NCBI GenBank assembly: GCA_031399085.1 | Contig: JANNOQ010000095.1 | Location: forward strand, 58,233-122,232 | From: R-RK-3 sp031399085 | Lineage (GTDB): Bacteria > Pseudomonadota > Alphaproteobacteria > Rhizobiales > Rhodomicrobiaceae | Direction: 5' to 3' | DNA: 64,000 nt | Shown here: in pieces, positions 16,329 through 26,802 of the stretch | How the letters are laid out: each line of letters opens with the position of its first letter | Numbering within the stretch: position 1 is the first letter of the stretch | The notes under the pieces: generated by a model | Databases searched by the model: none | Told to the model about the DNA's origin: nothing | The model's input: only the letters and a program-made list of their open reading frames with translations | Program-made: the position numbers and the translations under genes

Positions 16329-18455
16329 TCAGCGCAACCTTACCGTCACGCGGTCGACCCTGCCCTCCGCGTCGATCACCGACAGTTGCACGAAGCCCTC
16401 GCCGCTCGGCGTCCAGAACGTTTCGCGGCGATGCGGCGCGGTCGCGATCGGCGCGCCGTTGATGAGCCAGGTCAGCGGCAAGACCCCGCCTTCCGCCTTG
16501 AAGGCGAGTGGCAGGCGCGTGCCGTCCTTCTCCTTTTCGACCTCAAGCTCGGCGCGGTCGGGCGGGAAGGCGATGTGCACCGGCGGATCGGCGCTGGCGA
16601 TTTCGGTGGCCGAGGCGCTGGCCGGCTCGCGGAATTTCACCAGCGGCGGCGGCAGCGTCGTCGTGGACGCGGACATGACGCCGTTGGGCGGCGGTGGAAG
16701 CGGCACGCGGTCGGAGCCGATTTGCGCGAAAATGTCGAACAGAAAAGGCGCGGCTTTGGTCAGGCCGGTAAGCCCCGGCGTCGGCGTGCCGTCCGGCCGG
16801 CCGATCCAGACCGCGACCACATGCTGGCCATCGAACCCGGCGGCCCAGGCATCGCGGAAACCATAGGATGTGCCGGTCTTGAAGGCGATGCCGCCGCCCT
16901 TGGCGTGCGACGGCGGCGGCGCGCCGCGCAGAATATCGGCGACGTACCAAGCGGCCTCGGGGCTTAACAGAGGCTCGGCGGTAGCGTGACGGAGCGCCTC
17001 GCCGCTTTGCCGGTAGGTGAGGGCCAGCGGTTCGCCGCCACGGGCGATTGCGGTGTACAGACCGGCCAGCTCTTCCAGCCTGAGCCCGACGCCGCCAAGC
17101 GCCACCGCGAGATTGCGCGGCACATCCATCTCGAATCCGGCTTGCCTGATGCGGGCGGAGAGCCGCGCCGGGCCGATCGCCGCCAGCATTTTCACGGCGG
17201 GAATGTTGAGCGAAAGCTGAAGCGCCTGCCGCACCGTCACCGCGCCATGATAGCTATTGTCGAAATTCTCCGGCGCGTAGCCGCCGAAGCGGGCGGGGCG
17301 ATCTTGGATCAGCGTTTCGGGATGGGCCTGCCCCGCCTCGAAGGCCAGACCGTAGATGACGGGCTTCAATGCCGACCCTGGGGAGCGCACCGCCTGGGTC
17401 ATGTCGATCGGTCCATTGCGGTCCTGATCGAAATAGCCGGCTGAGCCGATATGCGCGAGCACCTCGCCGGTTCGATGGTCGATCACGATCGCGGCGGCCG
17501 ACAGTTTCGGACCGGCGCTTGCGGCGTGGCGCGCGGCGACCGCCTCGGCGCCCTCTTGGAGACGGGCCTCGATGGTCAGCCCGATGACGGTGTCCTCGGA
17601 CGTCGCCGCGAGGCGCTCGGACAGGTGAGCGGCGAGCGAGGGAAAATTATAGCGCTCGGCGCGGACGGTCTGCTGCTTGGCGAAATCCGCCTCGGCGCGG
17701 CTGATGACCCCCGCGGCGGCGGCGCGGTCGATGACGCGGTCGCGGGCATGGCGCGCGGCGGTTGCGTCGCGGTCGGGGCGGCGCTGTTCGGGGGATTGCG
17801 GCAGGGCGACGAGCAGCGCGGCTTCGGCGACGGTCAGACGCCGCGGCTCCTTGCCGAAATAGGCGAGCGAGGCGGCGCGCACGCCCTCGATATTGCCGCC
17901 GAAGGGCGCCAGCCGCATGTACAGCTCAAGCACCTGGCGCTTGGTCAGGATCCCCTCAAGCTGCCAGGCGCGGAACACCTGTCCGATTTTGGCGAAATAG
18001 GACCGCGTCGGCCGGTCGTCGAGCAGCCGCGCCGTCTGCATGGTCAATGTGGACGCGCCGGAGACCGGGCGGCCCGAGCGGATGAACTGCCAGAGCGCGC
18101 GGGCAATGGCGCGGCTGTCGACGCCGCCATGCTCGTGGAAGCGGCGGTCCTCGTAGGCAAGCAGAAGCTGGAAATAGCGCGGATCGACCTCATCGACGGA
18201 GACGGGAAGCCGCCACAGGCCATCGGGCGTGGTGAAGGGGCGCAGCAACCGCCCATTCCGGTCGAGCACAAGCTTGGAGCTGATTTGCGTCGCGGCGAGG
18301 GGCGGCGGTCCAAGCCAGGCCATCGCGCCGAAATAGGCCGCCGGAATGAGCGCGCCGAGGCTCAACAGCACAGCTACGGTCACGCGCGCTCGCGATGAGA
18401 CGCGCCGGCCCACCAACGCCTTCATCCGTCGCGCGATGCCGGGCTTACCACCCAT
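16329..18455 (-). CDS. pbpC: Penicillin-binding protein 1C
   Basis: A 708-residue bifunctional class A PBP of the 1C group. It has one N-terminal membrane anchor (about residues 25-48), a GT51 glycosyltransferase with YEDRRFHEHGGVD (E102) and GASTLTMQTARLL, and a transpeptidase with S361-A-L-K364, SLN (415-417) and KTGTS (526-530). A C-terminal PBP1C beta-domain ends the protein. A GGAGGTGA ribosome site precedes the ATG, and the gap to the upstream alpha-2-macroglobulin gene is 21 bp. The pair is conserved in proteobacteria, where PBP1C is thought to repair cell wall where the macroglobulin traps intruding proteases. Confidence 0.96.
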   Translation of the reverse strand: MGGKPGIARRMKALVGRRVSSRARVTVAVLLSLGALIPAAYFGAMAWLGPPPLAATQISSKLVLDRNGRLLRPFTTPDGLWRLPVSVDEVDPRYFQLLLAYEDRRFHEHGGVDSRAIARALWQFIRSGRPVSGASTLTMQTARLLDDRPTRSYFAKIGQVFRAWQLEGILTKRQVLELYMRLAPFGGNIEGVRAASLAYFGKEPRRLTVAEAALLVALPQSPEQRRPDRDATAARHARDRVIDRAAAAGVISRAEADFAKQQTVRAERYNFPSLAAHLSERLAATSEDTVIGLTIEARLQEGAEAVAARHAASAGPKLSAAAIVIDHRTGEVLAHIGSAGYFDQDRNGPIDMTQAVRSPGSALKPVIYGLAFEAGQAHPETLIQDRPARFGGYAPENFDNSYHGAVTVRQALQLSLNIPAVKMLAAIGPARLSARIRQAGFEMDVPRNLAVALGGVGLRLEELAGLYTAIARGGEPLALTYRQSGEALRHATAEPLLSPEAAWYVADILRGAPPPSHAKGGGIAFKTGTSYGFRDAWAAGFDGQHVVAVWIGRPDGTPTPGLTGLTKAAPFLFDIFAQIGSDRVPLPPPPNGVMSASTTTLPPPLVKFREPASASATEIASADPPVHIAFPPDRAELEVEKEKDGTRLPLAFKAEGGVLPLTWLINGAPIATAPHRRETFWTPSGEGFVQLSVIDAEGRVDRVTVRLR

Positions 18456-18476
18456 CGCTCACCTCCGGGCGCCGCT

Positions 18477-21400
18477 TCAGCGCAAGATCTCGACCTTGCC
18501 CGGCGCGGTGCGCGCGAAGCGTTCAGGGCGGTACATATCCTCCACATAGGCGCCCGGATGGGTGTAACTTCCCGGAGCGACCGCGCGCATGACATAGGCG
18601 AGCGCGTAGTTCGCGGCCTGCCGGTTGGTATCGGTCTGCGAGAATGCCGCCGTGAAACGGTCGTCGCGGAAGGCCGTGTGCGCGGGGTTCGCGCCCGCAT
18701 CCAGCCAGGCGAAGGCTTTCAGGTCCGCGCCTTTGACAAGCTTGGGATTTTCGATCTCGAAGCCCGCCGGGAGCCGGTCCTCGATGACGATGTGGCCGAG
18801 CTTGGCTTCCGTCTCGCTGACTTTCAGCACGACGACGAAGCGATCGTTCTGCTTGACGCGGTCGAACGCCGCCTCCTTGCCGTCCGGCGAATAGACCCGG
18901 CGCTCGATCGTAAAGCCCGACGCGGCCGCCGGCTCCGGCGTTGCCGACGCGCCGTTCACGATCACCGAAACACTGACCGGCTGCGCGGTGGTGTTCTTGA
19001 TGACGAGCGGCGCGCGGGTGAGGTCGGCGGCGCCCAGGACGCGCTGGATGGGGCCATTTTCCGACTTGCCATCGACATCGAGCACCGTGCCCCGGCTTTG
19101 CTCGATCAGCGACTTGGCCGCGAGCAGGAGCCAGGCATTTTCCTGGGTGCTGGTCGCGGATTTCGCGGCCCGGCGGCGGGAGACGTCCTTGAGCACGCCG
19201 GGGACGCTTTGCGGCAGCATTTTCGTTTCGGCGATAAGGGTGAGCGTCGCCGCGCTGTCGCGAAGGCCGGTGCCGTAATCGACACGCTGCGCGGTGGCGG
19301 CGGGGCTGGGCTCCGTCTTCATATTGGTCAAAGCCAGGTTGAAGGCGCGCTCCGCCCGTTCCTTGTCGCCATACATGGCCAGCGCCGCCCCGAGTTGGGC
19401 TTGCGCGAGCGGCGTGGCGAAATTGGCGAGCTTTTCGTCCGCATAATAGCGCAGATCGCCGACCACGGCCCGGCCCGAGCGCGCAAGGACATAGAGCGCA
19501 TAGGCCAATTCGGTGCCGCCCTTCTGAAACTCGGTCGCGGCGTTAACGGAGTTCTTCAACCGGTCCAGCGCGCTTTCGACGACGGTCGAGCGGAGCTTGT
19601 AGCCCTTTTCCTGGGCGCGGGTGAGGAAGTCGGTGACATAGGCCGTCAGCCAGAGATCGTAGCTGCCCGGCGACCAGAGGCCGAACGAGCCGCTGGAATC
19701 CTGCAGCAGCGCGAGGCGGTCGATGGCGCCCTGAATGCGCTCTCTCGCGCCGCTTTCGCCCGAAAGGCCGATCGCGTCCGCCACTTCGTTGAGATAGAGC
19801 AGCGGCAAGGCGCGGCTCACGGTCTGCTCGGCGCAGCCGAGAGGGTAACGGTCGAGCGAGAGCAGCAGCCCCGGCACGTCGAGCGCCGCTTCCGGCCCTG
19901 CGTTCACCGTGACCCGCGCCGTGTCCGGGATGAGGTCAGCGATCAGGTCGGCTGAAATCCGCAAGGAGCCGCTATTGGCCGCCAGCGCTTCCAATGTTCG
20001 CCGGGTGACATTCGGCGCGGCGGGTTCGACCGGGAAACCATAATCGCGCTCGATGCTGACCCCGCCCGGTCCGGTCAGCGTGACCGACACCGTGGCATTG
20101 CCGAGGCTTTCGCCGGTGACGGGCAGATTGAAGCTTTTGCGCTCGCCCTTCTTCATTGCGAAGCGCTGGGTCGCGGCCGCGTCCGGCAGCGCCGCGCCGC
20201 CATCCGCCACCGCGGCAAGCTCGAAATCCCCGTCCGCGCCTTCGACATTCTGGATGCTCAGATGCAATTCGGATTTGTCGCCGATGATGAGGAATTTCGG
20301 CGGCGTGCCTTGCACCACAACGGGATCGCGGACGATGATGTCCTTCATGGCGTGGCCGAGCTTTCCCCCGCTCCAGGCGGCCGCCATGACCCGCAACGTG
20401 CCGTCGAAGGCGGGAATGTCGAAGGAGGCCTCCGCTTTGCCGTTCTCGCCGACCTCGACGATGCCGGAATAGAAGGCGGTCGGCTCGGCATTCAGCGGGC
20501 GTCCCTGCACGCTCATGCCCGAGGGGCCGCCGTCGCCGCCGGAGCGGATCGTGCCGCGGACGCCTTGCATCCCGTCGATCAGCTTGCCGTAAAGGTCGCG
20601 GATTTCGGTTCCAAGGCGGCGCTGGCCGAAATAATGCGTGTCCGGCTCCGGCGTTTTGTAGTCGGTGAGGTTCAGGATGCCGAGATCGACAGCGGCGACC
20701 GTCACACGCGCTTTCTCGCCGCTGGCAAAGCCGGTGAGCGTCAGTGGAATGGTGAGCCGCTGATTGGGCCGCGTTTTCTCCGGCAGGCCAAGCGACACGC
20801 CCAATGTGCGGTCGCTGGCGTCGAAACCGACCCATTTCACGCCAATCGCGCGGCTCGGCATCCGCTTGGCTTGCGCATCCATCGGACGGTAAAGCTCCGC
20901 CATCACATAAGCGCCCGCGCCCCAATCCTCGCCGACCTTGAACGACACCGACGCGCCGCTTTCGGGCACCGCCACGGTCTCGCGCGCCAGAAGTTTGTCG
21001 CTGACGATGGTGACGATCGCCTCGCCCGCCATGCGCGGCGCGATTTGCACCTTCACCTCGTCGCCGGGCTTATAGGACGCCTTGTCCAGCGCGACGTCGA
21101 GAATGTCCGGCGTCTCGCCGGTCTCCGAGACATACCAGCCGGAGGAGAAGCTGACGCTGGCGGGCGACGCCTGCGTGCCGGGCGCGGTCACCTCCAGACG
21201 GAAGCGGCCATAATCCGGCGCGGTCTGGATGCGGGCGGGCTTACCGGCCTCGACATCGATCGTGCCATTGGCGACTTTGCGGACATATTGCACCGACTCA
21301 AAATCCCAGCGGCCGTCGCGATTATAATATTGGAAGCGGGTCTCCAACCGCGACAGCTCCCAGTTCAGCCCCTTCATCGCGGCGGGCTTGCCATCCCGGT

Positions 21401-23747
21401 CGAGCACGACGACATTAAACGCAGCCGCGCCGGCGTCGCCCGTATGGCCGCCCTTGAATGCAGGCTTGATGCCAATGAACGGCTTGGCGGGGCGGACATC
21501 GAGCATTGTCGCTTCGGTCAGAACGCGGCCAGACGGCTCGCGCATCCGGACAACCAATTCCGCCTGCAAAAGCTTGCTGGTCTGGGGCAGCGCGGGCAGC
21601 TTCGCCACGATCTGAGCTGCGCCGGCGGCATCGGTGATCGGCAAATTCTCCAGCGGATTGCGCAAGGGGGCGAAGGTCTCGTCTTCAAGGCCGAACGCAT
21701 AATCCTTATAGCCTTCCGGTCCTTCGCCGCGCGGCGAGACATTGACCTCGGCTTCAAGCGCAAGATTTGCAGCAGGCGCGCCATAGAGATAGCGCCCGGC
21801 CACCGTCACAGTGACCCCGCTCTCCGCCGAAATGACCTCTTTGTCCGGCGTTAGCGACATTTCGAGCCGTTCGGGGGTGTAGTCCTCGACGAGAAAAGCG
21901 AGATCGCCAATCGATGCGCCCTTGGGATCGACATGCGCGCTGATCCGCCAGGTTCCGGTCATCGCCGTCGACGGAATGGCCAGCGTGTAACTGCGCCCGC
22001 CGTCGCCCGCATCCGCCGAAAGCTCGCGGCCGAATTCGACATTGTCGGGGCGGAAAATCTTGAGCGTCAGCGGCACGCCAGGCGCGGCCTTGCCGATCCC
22101 GTCGCGGAGCAGCCCGGTCACGTAAACGTTCTCGCCAGGGCGGTAAACCCCGCGCTCGGCAAACAGCATCGCATCGAGCGGACCCGGCGTCTGCCGTCCG
22201 CCAACGCCCCGGTCGGACAGGTCGAAGGCCGCCTTGGTGAGATCGAGAAAGCCGTAATCGCCGGACGCTTCGCGCGCGACCAGCAGCGCCGGTGCAAGGC
22301 CGCCCGTGCCGCGCGTCAGACCGGCCTCGAAGCGCACATAGCCATTCTCGTCGGTCTTGCTCGTCGCCAGCACCTCGTTGTTGCGCGCCAGCAGCCGCAC
22401 CTCAATGCCGGTTTTGGCCTTGGCATCGGCAAGCGAGCGGATGAAGCCATGCACGCCGTCAGCGCCGCTCATCGCGGTCAGGCCGAGATCGGAGACGACG
22501 AACCACTGGGTCGCGCGATAGCCGTATTCCCCGCTGCTCTCGGCGCTTTCAGCGCTCGCGGCGCGGCCATCGTCCGGCTGGCCGGTCATCACATAGAGGC
22601 CGGGCTGAAGGTTCGGCAAAAGCTCGTCGATCGGGAAAGCGATCGTCGCCTCTTGGTTCAGCGTCGTCGCGACAGGCATGTCGCCGGTCCAGAGCAAACG
22701 GCCCTTGCTGTTCTTGATTTCCTCGGCCTGATAGCTGTCGAGCTGCTGCCCGAACGAGCCGTCGAGCACTTCATTGGCGAGACGCCGGTCGCCGACATGA
22801 TAGATGCTGACCTTGATCGACTTGGTGTTGATCGCGACGACCGGAATACCCTGCTGGCCCGAGCGAGGTAGCACGTAATTCTGATTGGCGAAGCGCACGG
22901 CCGGCTTGCGGTCGCGCACATAGACCGTCAGATCGAGGGCCTTAGCCAAATTCTCGTCGACCGCCGACGGCAGCCCGTCACGGACCTTGATTTCATAACG
23001 GCGGCCGTGCAGCAGCTCCTCGATGCAGAGCTGATTGTTCTGGACCCGCACGCCTGCCGGGTCCTCGCCATTGACGGAGACGAATTTTGAAAAATCGACG
23101 CGGCTTTGGGCCAGCGTTTCGGAAAACTGCACGCAAAGGCGGGGGGATGCGGCGTCGGAATCGACCGTGTAGTCGAGCATACGGAAGCCATGTTCCGCGA
23201 CCGCCTGGTCGAACGCCGCCCGGACATCGGTGTCGTCTTGAAGCGCAAGACTTTGCTTATAGGCGTCGATCGCGATCCGCCAGAGCGAGCGGGCAGAATA
23301 GCTCTCGGCAAGCGCGGCGAGCGCGGCCGCCTTCAGGCTTGCCGATTTCGCCCGTTGATAGGCGATGAACGCGGTGGAGCTGGCATTGCGCCAGAAATTG
23401 TTCTTTTCATTATAATCTTCGGTTTGAATGGCGAGATAAGCGCGCGAGAGATCAAGCCAGGTCTCCGCCAAGCTTCCGTCCAGCACCACCGAGGAGGCAA
23501 AAAAGCCCGTGGCGCGGCGCGCATCGCTGGCCTTCATCGCCGCCTGGCCGCGGCTTCTCCAGCCTTTGGCGGTGTTGCCTTCGGTGGGCCATTGGGCTTT
23601 CAGATAGGCTTCGAATTCGCGCGCGGAGCGATCCGTATCCTCGTGAAAAAACGGCTGGTTTGGCGTCTGGGACGAGGCCGGGAGGGTGGCGGCGGCCGTG
23701 AATGTGAGAACAGCTAGCGAAAACAGCAGACGCAACGGAAACAACAT
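18477..23747 (-). CDS. Bacterial alpha-2-macroglobulin (YfhM/MagD-like)
   Basis: A 1756-residue exported protein: signal peptide (LFPLRLLFSLAVLTFTAAATLPASS), a TPR-like helical N-terminus, many MG domains and a thioester domain whose motif is GCAEQ (C1305 to Q1308), so the protease-trapping thioester should be functional. It is longer than E. coli ECAM, and there is no lipobox cysteine after the signal peptide, unlike the lipoprotein YfhM. A start 71 codons further upstream is possible, but the first hydrophobic export signal begins at the chosen ATG, after AGGG. Located in the periplasm, it is expected to inhibit invading proteases together with PBP1C. Confidence 0.95.
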   Translation of the reverse strand: MLFPLRLLFSLAVLTFTAAATLPASSQTPNQPFFHEDTDRSAREFEAYLKAQWPTEGNTAKGWRSRGQAAMKASDARRATGFFASSVVLDGSLAETWLDLSRAYLAIQTEDYNEKNNFWRNASSTAFIAYQRAKSASLKAAALAALAESYSARSLWRIAIDAYKQSLALQDDTDVRAAFDQAVAEHGFRMLDYTVDSDAASPRLCVQFSETLAQSRVDFSKFVSVNGEDPAGVRVQNNQLCIEELLHGRRYEIKVRDGLPSAVDENLAKALDLTVYVRDRKPAVRFANQNYVLPRSGQQGIPVVAINTKSIKVSIYHVGDRRLANEVLDGSFGQQLDSYQAEEIKNSKGRLLWTGDMPVATTLNQEATIAFPIDELLPNLQPGLYVMTGQPDDGRAASAESAESSGEYGYRATQWFVVSDLGLTAMSGADGVHGFIRSLADAKAKTGIEVRLLARNNEVLATSKTDENGYVRFEAGLTRGTGGLAPALLVAREASGDYGFLDLTKAAFDLSDRGVGGRQTPGPLDAMLFAERGVYRPGENVYVTGLLRDGIGKAAPGVPLTLKIFRPDNVEFGRELSADAGDGGRSYTLAIPSTAMTGTWRISAHVDPKGASIGDLAFLVEDYTPERLEMSLTPDKEVISAESGVTVTVAGRYLYGAPAANLALEAEVNVSPRGEGPEGYKDYAFGLEDETFAPLRNPLENLPITDAAGAAQIVAKLPALPQTSKLLQAELVVRMREPSGRVLTEATMLDVRPAKPFIGIKPAFKGGHTGDAGAAAFNVVVLDRDGKPAAMKGLNWELSRLETRFQYYNRDGRWDFESVQYVRKVANGTIDVEAGKPARIQTAPDYGRFRLEVTAPGTQASPASVSFSSGWYVSETGETPDILDVALDKASYKPGDEVKVQIAPRMAGEAIVTIVSDKLLARETVAVPESGASVSFKVGEDWGAGAYVMAELYRPMDAQAKRMPSRAIGVKWVGFDASDRTLGVSLGLPEKTRPNQRLTIPLTLTGFASGEKARVTVAAVDLGILNLTDYKTPEPDTHYFGQRRLGTEIRDLYGKLIDGMQGVRGTIRSGGDGGPSGMSVQGRPLNAEPTAFYSGIVEVGENGKAEASFDIPAFDGTLRVMAAAWSGGKLGHAMKDIIVRDPVVVQGTPPKFLIIGDKSELHLSIQNVEGADGDFELAAVADGGAALPDAAATQRFAMKKGERKSFNLPVTGESLGNATVSVTLTGPGGVSIERDYGFPVEPAAPNVTRRTLEALAANSGSLRISADLIADLIPDTARVTVNAGPEAALDVPGLLLSLDRYPLGCAEQTVSRALPLLYLNEVADAIGLSGESGARERIQGAIDRLALLQDSSGSFGLWSPGSYDLWLTAYVTDFLTRAQEKGYKLRSTVVESALDRLKNSVNAATEFQKGGTELAYALYVLARSGRAVVGDLRYYADEKLANFATPLAQAQLGAALAMYGDKERAERAFNLALTNMKTEPSPAATAQRVDYGTGLRDSAATLTLIAETKMLPQSVPGVLKDVSRRRAAKSATSTQENAWLLLAAKSLIEQSRGTVLDVDGKSENGPIQRVLGAADLTRAPLVIKNTTAQPVSVSVIVNGASATPEPAAASGFTIERRVYSPDGKEAAFDRVKQNDRFVVVLKVSETEAKLGHIVIEDRLPAGFEIENPKLVKGADLKAFAWLDAGANPAHTAFRDDRFTAAFSQTDTNRQAANYALAYVMRAVAPGSYTHPGAYVEDMYRPERFARTAPGKVEILR

Positions 23748-24249
23748 GGGGAACCCTGATTCCAGCGATGGGTCGAACAAAATCCGTGAAACCGAAAAGG
23801 CCGAAGTCCATTCAGGCGGGCAGAATACGCCATCGCGGCGTGAAGTCCATAAGCTGGAAAGCTTTATCTGCCGTTGATGAATGATCGCCGAATGGCTGAA
23901 GGCGCGAAGCAAAAAACCGCCTGTGAGAATCGGGGAAAACGATTCGTTAGCTTTTGACAACCTAAAATTGAGGATGCAGAAATATGCACGTCAGACCCGG
24001 AAGGTTCATGGACGAAGAAGGCGGATTGCCTGCCCCTGTCTCCCCACGATGGCGCAGTAGCGTCAACCCCGAGGCACCCCTCTTCTCGTCAACCCGCCCT
24101 CGCGAGAGCGGATTGTCACCGACCGTTATCGCCGTGAGCTGCTCCCAAGCTCACAATGAACGACTGGGGTGACCCGCATTGAGGCGATCAATGCACGGAG
24201 AGGACCTGCGAGCTGCCGGCGGGGCAGTTCGCAGGTCGGCCTCTATCCA
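23748..24249. other. Intergenic region upstream of the macroglobulin gene
   Basis: About 500 bp without a convincing gene. Short frames here have no family resemblance or ribosome site. It must hold the promoter of the macroglobulin-pbpC operon (reverse strand) and the 3' end of the acsA transcript, with a strong hairpin at 24203-24237. Confidence 0.6.
24203..24237 (-). terminator. Hairpin downstream of acsA
   Basis: A 15-bp stem (GACCTGCGAGCTGCC with GGCAGTTCGCAGGTC, one G-T pair) and a 5-nt loop, 13 bp after the acsA stop. There is no U-tract behind it, so it may act as a Rho-assisted terminator or a 3'-end stabiliser. Confidence 0.6.
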
Positions 24250-26193
24250 TCAGGACCGGTTCATCCGGTTGTCGATCAGGTCGCTCACCACCGCTGGCTC
24301 TGCGAGCGTCGAGGTGTCGCCCAAATTGCTGAAATCGTCCTCGGCAATCTTACGCAGAATGCGGCGCATGATCTTGCCGGAGCGCGTCTTGGGCAGGCCA
24401 GGAGCGAATTGGATCAGGTCCGGCGCGGCAATCGGGCCAATTTCGCGGCGCACCCAGTCGCGCAATTCGCGGCGCAATTCCTCGGTCGGCTCCTCGCCCG
24501 CCATCAGCGTCACATAGACATAGATGCCCTGGCCCTTGATGTTGTGCGGATAGCCGACGCAAGCCGCTTCCGCCACCTTCGGGTGGGCGACGAGCGCGGA
24601 TTCGACCTCCGCCGTGCCCATGCGGTGGCCGGAGACATTGATGACATCATCGACCCGGCCGGTGATCCAGTAATAGCCGTCCGCGTCCCGCCGGCAGCCG
24701 TCGCCGGTGAAATACATATTTTTATAGGCGGAGAAATAAGTCTGCACGAAGCGCTCATGATCGCGGAACACGGTGCGCATCTGGCCCGGCCAGCTATCGG
24801 TGATGACGAGATTGCCGGACCCCGCTCCCTCGATGATCCGGCCTTCGGTGTCGACAAGCGCGGGCTTAATGCCGAAAAACGGCTTTGTCGCGGACCCGGC
24901 TTTGAGTGGGATCGCCCCGGGCAGCGGGGTGATGAGTATGCCTCCGGTCTCGGTCTGCCACCAGGTGTCGACAATCGGGCAGCGCTTGTCGCCGACCACA
25001 TTGTAGTACCACTCCCAGGCTTCCGGGTTGATCGGCTCGCCGACCGAGCCGAGCAGCTTGAGCGACTTCCGGCTGGTCTTGACGACATGGCTGTCGCCCG
25101 CGCCCATCAGCGCGCGAAGCGCCGTCGGCGCGGTGTAGAAAATGTTGACCTGGTGCTTGTCGATGACATCCCAGAAGCGGGAGGGCGAGGGATAGTTCGG
25201 CACGCCCTCAAAGACGAGCGTGGTGGCGCCATTGGCCAGCGGCCCATAGACGATATAGCTGTGGCCCGTGACCCAGCCGACGTCGGCCGTGCACCAATAA
25301 ATATCGCCATGCTTATAGTCGAATACGTAGTGATGGGTCATAGCTGCGTAAACGAGATAGCCGCCAGTGGTGTGGAGCACACCCTTGGGCTGGCCCGTTG
25401 AGCCTGACGTATAGAGAATAAAGAGCGGGTCTTCCGCGTTCATCTCCTCGACGGGGCATTCAGCGGAAACGCTTGCTGCCTCCTCGTGATACCAGTGGTC
25501 GCGACCGTCTTGCCAATCGACCGGCGCATTGGTGCGTTTGATCACCAGCACCTTTTCGACGGATGGGCATTTTTCAACTGCCGTATCGGTGTTCCCCTTT
25601 AGCGGAATTTTCCGGCCGCCGCGCACGCCCTCGTCCGAGGTCACAACAATATTGGACTCGCAGTCCAAAATCCGATTGGCGAGGCTGTCCGGCGAAAAGC
25701 CGCCGAACACCACCGAATGTATGGCGCCGATCCGCGCGCAGGCCAGCATGGCGTAAACGGCCTCGGGGATCATCGGCATGTAGATCGTGATCCGGTCGCC
25801 CTTTTTTGCCCCCAGCTTCTTCAGCACATTCGCAAACCGGCAAACGTGATCGTAAAGCTGCCGGTAGGTAACCTTGAGGTCCATGTCCGGCTCGTCGCCT
25901 TCCCAGACGATCGCGACCTCATTGCCGCGCGTGGCAAGATGCCGGTCGACGCAATTGGCGCAGACATTCAGCGTGCCGTCCTCGAACCATTTGATCGAAA
26001 CGTTGTCCGGCGCGAAGCTGGTGTTTTTGACTTTGGTGAACGGCTTGATCCAGTCGATGCGCATGCCTTGCCCAGCCCAGAACATGTCGGGATTGGCGGT
26101 GCTAAGCTCATACATTTCATAATATTTGGTGCTGTCGAGATAGGCGGTCTTTTGCCATTCGTCGGGCACGGAATAGACCTTGGCGTCCGTCAT
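24250..26193 (-). CDS. acsA: Acetyl-CoA synthetase (acetate-CoA ligase)
   Basis: A 647-residue ANL-superfamily enzyme making acetyl-CoA from acetate and ATP through acetyl-AMP. The phosphate loop is YTSGSTGQPKGVLHTTGG and the adenylate-binding motifs are present. The C-terminal lysine in PKTRSGKIMRRILR is the site controlled by reversible acetylation in the family. The start was chosen at the ATG with GGGGAGG five bases upstream, six codons inside the longest frame. It appears monocistronic with its own promoter. Confidence 0.97.
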   Translation of the reverse strand: MTDAKVYSVPDEWQKTAYLDSTKYYEMYELSTANPDMFWAGQGMRIDWIKPFTKVKNTSFAPDNVSIKWFEDGTLNVCANCVDRHLATRGNEVAIVWEGDEPDMDLKVTYRQLYDHVCRFANVLKKLGAKKGDRITIYMPMIPEAVYAMLACARIGAIHSVVFGGFSPDSLANRILDCESNIVVTSDEGVRGGRKIPLKGNTDTAVEKCPSVEKVLVIKRTNAPVDWQDGRDHWYHEEAASVSAECPVEEMNAEDPLFILYTSGSTGQPKGVLHTTGGYLVYAAMTHHYVFDYKHGDIYWCTADVGWVTGHSYIVYGPLANGATTLVFEGVPNYPSPSRFWDVIDKHQVNIFYTAPTALRALMGAGDSHVVKTSRKSLKLLGSVGEPINPEAWEWYYNVVGDKRCPIVDTWWQTETGGILITPLPGAIPLKAGSATKPFFGIKPALVDTEGRIIEGAGSGNLVITDSWPGQMRTVFRDHERFVQTYFSAYKNMYFTGDGCRRDADGYYWITGRVDDVINVSGHRMGTAEVESALVAHPKVAEAACVGYPHNIKGQGIYVYVTLMAGEEPTEELRRELRDWVRREIGPIAAPDLIQFAPGLPKTRSGKIMRRILRKIAEDDFSNLGDTSTLAEPAVVSDLIDNRMNRS

Positions 26194-26222
26194 TTTAGCC
26201 TCCCCAACCATTGATTGCGCAC

Positions 26223-26251
26223 ATTATGTCCGCCGCAGGTGCATCCGGCAA
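26223..26251 (-). promoter_or_regulatory. Putative acsA promoter
   Basis: On the reverse strand TTGCCG and CATAAT are separated by 17 bp. A start of transcription near 26216 would give a leader of about 23 nt carrying the strong GGGGAGG ribosome site of acsA. Confidence 0.45.
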
Positions 26252-26802
26252 GCTGACCTTCGTCGATAAGATTTACAGGCTGTCGGCAGGAGCCATCGGT
26301 TTTTGCCACTGCTGAAAATCATGGTTTTCGGGCGGGCAGCGCTGTGACAGAATGGCCAAAATTGGACGCTGCTCTATCCACCAGAAGGCTTTTTTTGGGT
26401 CAGTCAGGTTACCGCTCAGGGAATAATTGCACCTGTCATTGCTCTCAGCTGCACGACCTATGATTCATTTGTAATCGCATTACGAGCATGTTAGCCTTTC
26501 AAAATACAGTGATTTTCCAAGTCTCTAAATTGGCTCAGCAGAGAAATCATGTCTGCCGGCAATCACGAAATCTGCAAACCACGACGGCAAGAGGTGCGCT
26601 TGACCAACCTTGATCTTTCAAGGCTCGATCGGGCGTTTTCTTAGTCGAAATATGTTGTGGCTTGGAGCCAGCGCGAATTTCAAGGCGATGCCGGCATGTC
26701 GCCTTACATTTGAAAGGAGGCCGAAGCTTTAGAGGATTATCGCACGATCGGCGGCTCGCGAGCCGCTTGGCTGGGGTTCTTACAGAAGTAAGGTGTATAC
26801 TG
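26252..26802. other. AT-richer intergenic region
   Basis: About 550 bp between the acsA promoter and a small hypothetical gene. No gene, tRNA or long hairpin was recognised. The composition is visibly more AT-rich than the flanks. Confidence 0.5.

Noticed and set aside
18558..21854. Long open frames (465 and 530 codons) antisense to the macroglobulin gene
   Set aside because: Composition typical of the opposite strand of a GC3-rich gene; no domain features.
23984..24172. 62-codon frame between the macroglobulin gene and acsA
   Set aside because: Low-complexity product, no ribosome site, no family resemblance.
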